Of a DNA stretch of 64,000 nt, positions 11,187 to 20,721 are shown in pieces. The DNA is taken from positions 89,339 to 153,338 of the forward strand of contig JAMYWO010000064.1 in NCBI GenBank assembly GCA_024220525.1. Reading direction: 5' to 3'. Each line of letters starts with the position of its first letter. The stretch's first letter is position 1. The position numbers were made by a program, and so were the translations under genes. The notes under the pieces are model-generated. The model was given only the letters and a program-made list of their open reading frames with translations, did not search any database and was not told the origin of the DNA. This DNA comes from Cochliopodium minus. Lineage: Eukaryota > Discosea > Himatismenida > Cochliopodiidae.

Positions 11187-12205
11187 TTAATACTCAATAA
11201 CTTTAGAGGATGTCGCAGGACCTTTTAATAATTTTTTAAAAAATTAAAATTAAATTTTTTTAAATTTAGATTTTTTTTTTACCTAGCCACTCTCCAAGAT
11301 GTTTGCCAAATTTGCTGGCTACCTTGGTTATGTTGTGTATGGAAAAAGGCGCGTCAGTAGAGTCTTCGAAATATCTCAGAATGTTTTTGTATTTCTCCGA
11401 TTTGCTGCTTTCTTCGTTTAATCTCCAACCTTTAATCAACCAAGTTGTTTTGAGAAATCAAAACATTTAAAATTGAATTGAATTTTAAATAAGATTTCTT
11501 TATTTATATTTTTAATGATAATTCAATATAAATTAATTTTTGTTTAATTATTTATAAATGAAATTTTTTTTATTGAACTTTATCGAGTCAAAACCAAGAA
11601 TCGCATCGAAATTAAAACAAAAAATAAATATTTTTCTTTCTAATTAGAATGTGGTAATCAACAAAAAACAACATTTTCGATATTTTATTTACATACCTCT
11701 TCCTAAGTGATGCAATTGCAATGATTGTCCCAATATCATCTTTAGATTAATAAAGGGTTTAAGAAATTCATATAAACATCAAAATAATTTTCAGCTAAAA
11801 AATCCTTTTACTTGTGTCGTCCGATGCATACAACCCCATCCTGCATCCGAATCGAATTTGGTGTCCATTATCTCTTCGAATCCCTTTCTATAAGTGAACA
11901 ATATTCTTGAATAACAATCTATCTCAAAATCAAACATATCCTTCTCATTATTAGGATCATATTTTTCTGACAATAGAAATACATTTCCTTTTTTGGGTGC
12001 TATGCATTGAAATTTGGTTATATCGGGGATAATAGGGAATATCAAAAAAAAAATTTAATTTACAAGTAAGCGATTTATTTGAACTCCATATAGATTCCAT
12101 CAATACTGTTTTTATAGAATAGATAATAGAAAAACAAGAGTATCTGATTGTCTTTTTTATTTTCTTATTGGAATCCAATTTTTTTTTTTTATTTGAATTT
12201 TCCAT
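11187..12205 (-). CDS. ATG4: ATG4 autophagy cysteine protease, N-terminal half
   Basis: Exons on the minus strand in order: 12205 to about 12067 (Lys-rich leader ending WSSNKSL), about 12002-11808 (peptidase C54 start with RILFTYRKGFE and SDAGWGCMHRTTQ), about 11742-11701 (MILGQSLQLHHLGR), about 11432-11284 (YKNILRYFEDSTDAPFSIH, then GKHLGEWLG) and about 11221-11187 (PATSSKVIEY). The Cys in GWGCM is the catalytic Cys of ATG4; ATG4 processes and delipidates Atg8 in autophagy. The Asp/His catalytic half is not present: after GEWLGPATSSKVIE the frame meets a stop or an alternative GTATTA donor shortly before the gap at 11045. I interpret this as an assembly truncation, not a short protein. Intron 3 carries a dispersed repeat. 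Confidence 0.85.
11565..11660 (+). repeat. Dispersed repeat, copy 3 (in ATG4 intron)
   Basis: About 95 nt with AACTTTATCGAGTC, AACCAAGAATCGCATCG and AATTAAAACAAAAAATAAAT, matching 2985-3112 and the inverted copy at 5190-5312. It lies in an intron of ATG4. Confidence 0.6.
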
Positions 12206-12257
12206 CTGATATTCATTTTATTGAGCACAATTGTTTTAAAAAGTGAATACAATTTTT

Positions 12258-14030
12258 TTAATTAATTTGACTCAAAGGAACATTTTGGTTGTCATGGGTC
12301 ACATCTTGTTCTTCCATGTATCTTTTAGTTTCCAAGTTGGAAAAGTGCCTCTTTAAAAGAATACCACCAACCAACAAAATTGTTAAAAGGATAGGAACAC
12401 CAACACAAAGACCAATGATAAGACCAAGATTATTTGAACAGTTTCCGTTGAAATTGAATTGAAGAGATACAGACAAAGAATTTTGTTGATCATTCACTGT
12501 TTTTGAATTTTTATCACATTTGTTGTTTTTGTAAGAAGAAATCACTTTGACTTTATCAGGATCAACATTTGTTGCGTTTGTACAATTAAAATTAAATAAA
12601 AAAATTTCTACATTCGAAGAATTTGGTTTTGAATTTAAATTTATAACAATGTTTCCATCAATATTCAAACATCCTGTCACATTAAGGTTTGGATTTGATT
12701 GAGTATTATCAATGTAGATGACAGTGGTTGAGTTTTGAGTTAAATTGAGATTTCCAAGAAAAATGATAGAATCAGTAATCTCCAAATTGTTATCATAAAC
12801 ACTATCACTCGAAGTATTGTTCCTAAAAACCCATGCCCACGAATTTGAATTTAGTTGGACACAAGAAATATTGAACTGACCAGGATTAACAAGGACTGTT
12901 TTCTGAGAACAAAATGTACAATTTGGTACTTGATGGATACAACTTGAATTAGGTGTAGCGACATTCTGTGTTGAAGGAGGAAAAGAAGTGGAAGGTACCA
13001 AAGTAGTTGGCTCTGTTGTTGTGGGTATGTTAGTCGAAGGTGTAATTGTAGAAGGAACATTTGTGGAAGGTATGATTGTACTGGGTAAAATAGTAGAAGG
13101 TGTATTGGTACTTGGACTAATGGTTTGAGGTTTCGAACAATTACCTGCCCATAAAAGAGCGTTTGCCATAATTCTTGCTCCACCTGTCGAGTTGTTCCAA
13201 AGATTTCCTCTAACTGTGGAAGAAGGAGGATAAAATCCCAAATCTACCCTTTTACCTCTCCCTGAATCTCCAGTGTTATTTTTGTAAGCCAAAAAGTTTG
13301 TTCCATCTTCCCAAAATGCAACACTTGTTGAGTTCACAAAAATGGATGTTGAATTGGGTCTGAAGCTGGAAGAGCCTCCATCGAAACTATTTACCCCATC
13401 AAAGAAGATGTTTCCTTCATCATTTATTGAGGACATATTCAAATAACTTTGTCCACTTGTGGTGTTAGAAGTCGGTAAAAATACCCTATATTTTTGATTT
13501 TTAAAATTTCCTTTTGAAATCAATTATTAAATAAAATTTTCAAAATAAATTTTTTTTAAAATACCCCCTATGAAATTGGACCCATTTCCTGAAGAGTACA
13601 TAGCTGTTACTATTCCTCCCCCATCTTCTATGAATTGGGCCAAATTATCTCCGACATTTGAATCATCATCGACGCTCCTTTCGACAAATAGCAAAATAAC
13701 ATTCTATAATCGAAAAGTATTTGATTATTCGTTAATAAAAATTAAAATTTAAGATTACACTTTGCTTCATTTGATCTGAAAATTTATATGCTTGAATTAA
13801 AAAATAATTTAATTTTCTGTTTAATATTTACTCAAGTTTGGTTGATCATCATCATCTTCTATATTTATCACTTTCACTTCAGAGAAAAAATTTGTCGAAT
13901 TCAATTTAGCTCTCACATCATTGTTGAAACTATTATTTGATGTGCTTAAAATTAAAACCTTGCATCCTTGCCCAGAGAATTGATTAATACAAAGGAAAAG
14001 GAATAAAACCAACAAAATTATTTTTTCCAT
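12258..14030 (-). CDS. Type I membrane protein: GATase/ThuA-like ectodomain, mucin stalk, TM (paralog 1)
   Basis: Exons: 14030-13832, a 17-nt microexon 13775-13759, 13703-13565 and 13510-12258; all joins keep frame. The signal peptide is MEKIILLVLFLFLCINQFSG. The ectodomain has alternating strand/helix blocks (CKVLILST, NVILLFVER, NLAQFIEDGGGIV, RVDLGFYPPSS, ARIMANALLWAGN). These resemble class I glutamine-amidotransferase/ThuA-like folds seen in bacterial surface proteins; no catalytic triad is assigned. A Pro/Ser/Thr-rich stalk follows, built from PST-x-x-P repeats. Next come a Cys-containing domain with a CLNIDGNIVINL motif, one TM helix (LGLIIGLCVGVPILLTILLV) and a short cytoplasmic tail. 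There are many Asn sequons. A receptor-like or adhesive surface role is inference. Its last exon is near-identical to paralog 2. Confidence 0.75.
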
Positions 14031-14323
14031 TTTTTATATTTAAAATTATCATAATTTATTTTTTATAAAATATTATATTAAAAATTATCATAATTTAATT
14101 TTATAATAAATCCATTTTTCTGAAGATTTTAAGAAACGTTAAAAAAGTGAATCAAAAAAAAAATTTGGACGATCACAAACTCATTTAATAGCCGAGATTC
14201 TTTTGAATTTTAAAATTGGAAACCTGTGCATAGAATTGAATTTCTTTTTTCCACCCGGTAATTCTCAAGAATAAAAAGAAAAAGAAATGAAAATAACATT
14301 ACATATAAAAGTGAATACATTTT

Positions 14324-16081
14324 TTAATTAATCTGACTTAATTGTATACTTCTGTTATCATGAGGCTCTTCTTTTTGTTCTTCCATGTATCTTTTAGTTT
14401 CCAAGTTGGAAAAGTGCTTCTTTAAAAGAATACCACCAACCAACAAAATTGTTAAAAGGATAGGAACACCAACACAAAGACCAATGATAAGACCAAGATT
14501 ATTTGAACAGTTTCCGTTGAAATTGAATTGAAGAGATACAGACAAAGAATTTTGTTGATCATTCACTGTTTTTGAATTTTTATCACATTTGTTGTTTTTG
14601 TAAGAAGAAATCACTTTGACTTTATCAGGATCAACATTTGTTGCGTTTGTACAATTAAAATTAAATAAAAAAATTTCTACATTCGAAGAATTTGGTTTTG
14701 AATTTAAATTTAGAACAATGTTTCCATCAATATTCAAACATCCTGTCACATTAACGTTTGGATTTGATTGAGTATTATCAATGTAGATGACAGTGGTTGA
14801 GTTTTGAGTTAAATGAAGATTACCAAGAAAAATGATAGAATCAGTAATCTCCAAATTGGTATCATAAACACTATCGCTCGAAGTATTGTTCACGAAAACC
14901 CATGCCCACGAATTTGAATTTAGTTGAACACAAGAAATATTGAATTTTCCAGGTTTATCTAAAATTGGTTTTTGAGAACAAAAAGTGCAATTTGGTACTT
15001 GATGAATACAACTTGAATTAGGTGTAGCGACATTCTGTGTTGAAGGAGGAAAAGAAGTGGAAGGTACCAACGTTGAGGGATTATTATTAGAGGGAGTAAC
15101 AGTCGAAGGTGAACTTGTAAATGATATTGTCGTAGAGGGAATATTCACAGTTGGTGATGTAGTTGTGTTCGTTGTGAATTGAAGTCCTGAACAATTACCC
15201 ACCCACAAAAGAGCGTTTGCCATGATTCTCGCTCCGTCTGTTGTAGCATTCCAAAAACCACTATTCTCTGAAGACGAAGGAGGATAAAATCCCAGATCTA
15301 CTCTCCTCTTGTTCGCTGACGCACCTGAGTCGTTTCTGTATGCTAAGAAGATCGATCCATCATTCCAATATGCAGCCACTACCGAGTTACCAACAACTGA
15401 GGTAGAATTTGATCTGAAACTGGATGAACCTCCATCGAAACTATTTATTCCATTAAAGAAGATGCTTCCCTCATCATTTATTGAGGACATATTCAAATAA
15501 CTTCGAGTATTTGAGATGGTATTTGTTGGTTGAGAGAATACTTGATATTTTATATCATTAAAAGCTCCTTATAATAATTTTTATATCCTATCGATAAAAA
15601 AATTTATATTTCTTAATAATACCTCCTATATAACTGTATTGATCTCCCGTTGCACACATTGCCATCACCACTCCACCTCCCTGATTAATATATTGTACCA
15701 AATTATTTCCCATTTGAATATCATCTTGGATGGTCGCGTCTGTAAATAATAGCACTGCTTCCTTTTCATTTATTGTTCAGTTATAATTTTATATTTTATG
15801 ATTGAGTTACATATTCCAACAATTCATCTTTTTGGAAAATAGATATTTAATATGAAAAATTAAAAGAAAGTTATAAATTTCTTACCTATGTCTGGTGCAT
15901 TATTATTATGAATTCTTTCTCTATCAACTCTGCTGAAAAAATTGGTCGATTGTAGTTTAGATTCAACATCATCAAGGTAATGATTATCTGAGGAGGAACC
16001 CAAAACTAATATTTTGCATCCTTGGCAATAGGAATGATTAATGAATGAAAGTAAGAAAAAAATCGAAAATAAATTTCTCAT
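14324..16081 (-). CDS. Type I membrane protein: GATase/ThuA-like ectodomain, mucin stalk, TM (paralog 2)
   Basis: Exons: 16081-15886, a 17-nt microexon 15827-15811, 15761-15623 and 15567-14324. I chose the start at MRNLFSIFFLLSFINHSYCQ because it gives a normal signal peptide aligned with paralog 1; upstream in-frame Mets at 16099 and 16126 would add a long basic leader. Domain order is the same as paralog 1, with a shorter Ser/Thr/Pro stalk. N-terminal exons are clearly diverged between the paralogs, whereas the segment from the stalk end (about 15060) to the TM and tail is almost identical. That pattern suggests recent gene conversion or selection for diversity in the ectodomain. Function unknown. 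Confidence 0.75.
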
Positions 16082-16221
16082 GATTTTTCTTTTTTTCATT
16101 TTCTTTTTTATATTTTTTTTATACAAAAGAAATTTCAGAAAAAGAAATTATAACTCCTAGAACCTCGGAATAGTTAAATAATTCTATTATTAACATAAGG
16201 GGAAATTTTTTTTTCTTTTTT

Positions 16222-16251
16222 AATATGTGTCTGGACCTCCAGACACATATT
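16222..16251. promoter_or_regulatory. Perfect 14-bp inverted repeat with 2-nt spacer
   Basis: The left arm AATATGTGTCTGGA and right arm TCCAGACACATATT are perfectly complementary around a CC spacer. The G+C-rich core stands out in this A/T-rich background. It lies about 140 bp upstream of the paralog 2 start and about 240 bp beyond the stop of the CH-domain gene, so it could be an operator-like dyad or a hairpin in a transcript end. Confidence 0.6.
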
Positions 16252-16487
16252 TTTAACACGATAAAAAAAATCATTCATCTCTATATTGGAGATATAACTT
16301 CTAATATACAATTGATATTTCATACAGTGTATGATGATTCGCATAATTATGCAAATTATTTTTCCTTATGAAAATGAAAGAGTTCATAAAAAAGATTGGT
16401 TTTGCTTTAAATTTTTTTTAATTATAAGCTATATTTATGAAACATTTAAAGAGTTTGATTGAGGCCAAAAACAATTTGAAGTCAATC

Positions 16488-18242
16488 TCAAAAAAAAATT
16501 CCCAAAACAAAACCGAATAGCCTAGGGAAAAAGAAAATGAATAAGGAAAAACCTCCAGAAGTAATACCCAAGAGATCTTGAACAGGACGCACAACTTGAG
16601 TAATAAGAGAAATAACAACAATAGAAGCTTGATAAACTTGTAATAAACCCTTAGAAATTAACAAACTTTTAAGAAATAGAAAAAGTTGGATTAACTCGAG
16701 ATCTAAATAATTAAGAAAACGGAACACATAAGGAGGATAAGAAAGTATGACAGGGATAACATTGAGGTTGGGGAAGTATTTAGAGACTCCAAAGATGAGA
16801 GCAAGGGTGAGATAAGTGTAAAAGCTGAACAGTACACTACTATATTGAAAAAAATGTTGGTAAATAAAATTAAACAAATTTTTTTTTTGCGTTAATCTAG
16901 TAATAAAAAATTTGGCGAAAAAATAAAAAATAAAAAACAAATATTTTTTTTTTACCTAATAACAAAACCAGTGACAAAATATCCAATGATGAGATATACA
17001 AGAACCAGAACCATTTGTGGATGAAACTCACTCTGTTTGTCAGATGCTGTTTTGGGCGTTTGTTGTCCAAAGCTTTCATTTAAAAAAATGTAAATTCAAA
17101 TTAAAAATAAAATTAAATTTAGAAAATAAAAATTAAAAAAAATTTAAGGAAAGGAAAAATACTTTTCTGTCTCTTGCTTTCTTTCTCTCTTTTCCTTTTC
17201 CTTCTCACGCTCTTCTCTCTCAAAGCTTTCTTGTTGGAGCCTTTCTTTCTCTTTTCTAACGAGCTCCTCTTTCTCTTGCTCTTCTTGAAGTCTCATCTTC
17301 TCCTTCCTCTCTTGTTCCTCGTTTTCTTGCTTCAATTTTTCTTCCTCTTGCCTTTGTTTCTCTTTCTCTTGCTCAAGTCTTTCTTTTTCTTTCCTTTCGT
17401 TCTCTTGTTCCTGTTTAAGTCTCTCCTTCTCCTTTCTCTCTTGTTCCTCTTTTTCTTGCTTTAATTCTTCCTCTTGCTTTTGTTTCTCTTTCTCTTGCTC
17501 GAGTCTTTCTTTTTCTTTTCTTTCGTACTCCTCTTTCTCTTGCTCCTCTTTAAGTCTCTCTTTCTCCTTTCTCTCTTGTTCCTCTTTTTCTTGCTTTTGT
17601 TTCTCTTTCTCTTGCTCGAGTCTTTCTTTTTCTTTTCTTTCGTTCTCTTGTTCCTCTTGGCTCTCTTTTCCTTGCTCAACACTCTCTTCTTTGGTTTCTA
17701 CATTAACTTCTGGTTTTGAAAAGTTTTGTACATTTAAGAGATTTTGCAAGATATTCTCTTTTATCGTTTGGAATTCTTCGTTGTTTTGTTGAATCGATTC
17801 CTTCATGACTTGTTCCTTTTTTGTTTTTGGAACCCCTTTTGGCAATGGTTTGAATTCTTTGTTCATAGATGCTACATAAGTCATTATTGAATTTCTATCT
17901 GGTGTCAACATATCCTCTGGATCGAGTATTTTGAATACATTATGTATTTCGGCGATATCGAAGGCCATTTTGTGGTTATTCAATATCTGTTCATCATTCT
18001 CAATCTTCACCAAATTATAATCTAATTCATCTGGAAAATAATAATTCACTATCGCACATAAAACACGCCCATCTTTGAAGTGCCTATCGAAATTTTCTAC
18101 CTTTATTCCATATTCTATGATTTTATTGGTTGAGAGGAAAAAAATTTTTTTTTTTATTTTTTTTATAAATTAATTGACCTATTGCTATTTTTTGTACCCA
18201 CATCAGCAAGGCCATTTTAGTTGTTGATTGCATTCTATTCAT
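16488..18242 (-). CDS. Calponin-homology, coiled-coil, C-terminal membrane protein
   Basis: Exon 1 (from 18242, MNRMQSTTKMALLMWVQKI) and exon 2 form one CH domain (GIKVENFDRHFKDGRVLC, then MAFDIAEIHNVFKILDPEDM). A linker follows, then about 190 residues of Glu/Lys/Gln/Arg-rich heptads (about 17680-17165) forming a long coiled coil or single alpha helix. At ETEK the frame splices (GTATTT donor) to an exon ending in a TM segment (MVLVLVYLIIGYFVTGFVI). The next exon encodes a hydrophobic region with two or more further membrane segments (16846-16488). Phases match at each join. CH domains bind actin or microtubules; with the membrane tail this suggests a linker between cytoskeleton and a membrane, in the manner of nesprins or calmin, though not an ortholog I can name. 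Reading into the intron instead would give a soluble form ending YFSFP. Confidence 0.7.
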
Positions 18243-18649
18243 TTTAATTATTTTTCTATAGTGAATAAATTTATTCAAGAATACTTCAATTATATGTATT
18301 TTGGATGTTATGATAGATCATACCTCTTTTGAAATTTATGATTTTATTTTTATGCTATTTTTTTTTTTTTTAAATTTAATATTAGGATAAAAAAAAAAAA
18401 GGAAAATTTTATTTGTATACTGAATTAATCAGTATTGATTACCAAATTAACACTTAAATACTATTATTATTGACATAATATTAAATTTCAATCAAAAATA
18501 ATTTTAAAATTTTATATTTTTGTTTATATCAAGAGGATGATAGAATCAGATCATGATTTGTCAAATACTGTTGTAAAATTTTGAACATCTCTAATTAATC
18601 AATGAAAAAAAAAAAAAAAAATTGATATCTTTTGATTGATCTCAATCCA
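18243..18649. promoter_or_regulatory. Divergent intergenic region between CH gene and BAG gene
   Basis: About 400 nt of A/T-rich sequence with poly(T) and poly(A) tracts near each start. The two genes are transcribed away from each other, so both promoters must lie here. No specific binding motif was recognised. Confidence 0.4.
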
Positions 18650-19561
18650 ATGAATGAAAAACCTTGCTTTATAAAAATCCATGTTAAAGTGGCCCAAAAC
18701 GAAATGATTGTTGAAATAGCCAAATTTGCCACCATCAGTGATCTAAAGAATTCATTGGAACAAAAAACTCAAATCCCTGCACTGAATCAGAAGGTTAAAT
18801 TAATTTAAATAAAGATTGAAATAATCAAACCAATTCATCTTTTTTGATCAAAAGATTATATTCAATGGTATATATTTTTGTTTTAAATGTTGCAACTAAC
18901 ATTGATTGCTTCAATAGGAAAGAGTAAATAAAAAATTTTTTTTTGATTCATATAATTGAAAATATCACAATATTTTAGCTTTGAAAGATGGGGATACATT
19001 TCATAAATTGAAAATAAAAAATGGGTAACAAAATATTGTTTAAGATTCAAATATTAAAGAAATATTTGTTAAATTTTCTGAAAAAGAGCAAGAATAGTGA
19101 TGCTTGGATTAAAAAATGAAAAGATTCCAAAAACACATAATACCAATAATAATAACAATCCTCTTCCCATCCAAGTTCAAAAAAAGAAGAAAGAGATCAA
19201 TTCATATATAGGAGAGATAGAAGAATTCAAAGTCAAATCCAATCAATTGAAAGAAAATGCACAAAAGGCTATCGAAGATACCACTGTTGAAGAAATAAAG
19301 AGAAAAACAAAACTTTTTTTAGAAAATGAAAAGAGAAATTTCTTCCTATTCAATCATTTGAACAACATCATGATGGATTTGGATGGCATCAAGCAAGATA
19401 ACAGAGAGAGCTACGATAAAGACGAGTTGGGCAAGAGAATGATAAGAGACTGCAACAATATCTTGAACCATGTGGATAATCTCAAGCATCTATTGGAGGA
19501 GATAGTCTCCACTGAAGAAGAAAGTCAAGTATTTATTTTATACAAAAAATCTTTTCTGTGA
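18650..19561 (+). CDS. BAG-family co-chaperone (UBL + BAG), with two microexons
   Basis: Exons 18650-18793, 18855-18867 (13 nt), 18918-18923 (6 nt), 18979-19024 and 19093 to about 19561. Spliced, exons 1-4 and the first codons of exon 5 give a ubiquitin-like domain: VKVAQNEMIVEIAKFATISD, then IIFNGKTLKDGDTFHKLKIK and NGIVMLGLKNEK. The GKT is made by joining the 6-nt exon; without it the UBL core would break. Exon 5 adds a linker and a BAG-type three-helix segment (FLFNHLNNIMMDLDGI, then RDCNNILNHVDNLKHLLEEI). BAG proteins are nucleotide-exchange factors for Hsp70. The end is either the stop after ILYKKSFL or a GTATTT donor just before it; no later exon is seen. Confidence 0.78.
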
Positions 19562-19631
19562 AAAATAATTAATTAAAAAAAAAATGTTTCACAAGTTTTG
19601 AAAATAATTAAATTGTTGTTTATTTTTAAAA

Positions 19632-20557
19632 TCAGTTTTTTTGAGTTTTCCTTTCTCTCCTCTTTTCTCTTTTTTCTACTATTTCTTCTTCATCATCTTC
19701 GACTTCTTTCTTTTGCTTTTTTTCTCTCTTAGGTTCAGTATTTGGGGCTTTCTTGGATTCTTCTTCTTCCAAACTCTTAATTTTGATGGATCTTTTGGCG
19801 TTGATACCATGTTCTACGCCTCTATCTTCATATACATCAAGTTTGAATTCTGGATTGTTGGCCAAAAATTCTGCATTTGGAGATCTTTGTACCCTATATT
19901 ATAAATATGACAATTAAATGATAAAATATGAGCAGAATGATGGTATTAATGATTATTCTTGTTAATTATATAAATTTGAGAATTATATTTATTTCTATCA
20001 ACCAAAAATAGGATAAGGATGTATGATTTAGAAAATGTATGATTATTAAGAGAATTATTATATATTTCTTATTTTCTATTACCATGCGCTAAATATCCAA
20101 TGTTTTGTCTTTGAATATGGTCTTGATTTTTCGAATAATATCTTATCTCCCACAGCAGTTCTTTCCATTGGGTCATGTACGTGATATTTTTTGATACTTT
20201 TGAGGTATTTGGTTCTAAGCATTGGATGTTTTCTTCTATGTTTTACAACCACTGTTGCAGTTTTAGTCATTTTAGTTTTGACTACTATTCCTGTCCACCA
20301 TCTAGATAATAAGTGATTATTTAATAAATTATTTTGAGGATAAAGAGATTATAAATATAATTGTGAATATTTGATAATCCATTAAAATGGGGAGCAAGAT
20401 TCATAAATTTAAATTACCTTGGACCAAATAAATTAAAGTTATTTGGATGTTTTCTCATCAACAAGGCCACTCTAAAGGGAATTTTTCCTTCATAACCAAC
20501 ACCATAACTTTTGTATAATTTATCAATTTTCATTGGAACATGCTTTAATGTGGCCAT
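19632..20557 (-). CDS. MRPS17: Mitochondrial-type ribosomal protein uS17
   Basis: Three exons on the minus strand: 20557 to about 20417 (MATLKHVPMKIDKLYKSYGV to LFGPR), about 20302-20082 and about 19895-19632. Exon 2 carries the uS17 OB-fold: TGIVVKTKMTKTATVVVKHR, RRKHPMLRTKYLKS, KKYHVHDP, AVGDKILFEKSRPYSKTKHW. The spacing matches bacterial/mitochondrial S17 (KTVVV...KHP...KY...H D..VGD...I.E.RPLSKTK) rather than cytosolic S11/uS17. The C-terminal extension is highly charged (KREKKQKKEVEDDEEEI). It implies a translating mitochondrion. It is divergently arranged with the first F-box gene, 164 nt away. Confidence 0.85.
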
Positions 20558-20721
20558 TTTTAATTTTTAACAATTTTTTTTATATTTCAAAAGTTCCAAT
20601 TCCATTTTTGAATCATTTTTATAACAAAGAATTATATCTTATTGCCTCTTTCAAGCAAAAAATATTGCTATTTTATTTTGATCAATTACTTTTGAAGAAT
20701 ATTAGAAAAAAAAAAAAATTA

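Noticed and set aside
17174-17719. Plus-strand Leu/Phe-rich frames
   Set aside because: Exact antisense shadow of the Glu/Lys coiled coil in the CH-domain gene.
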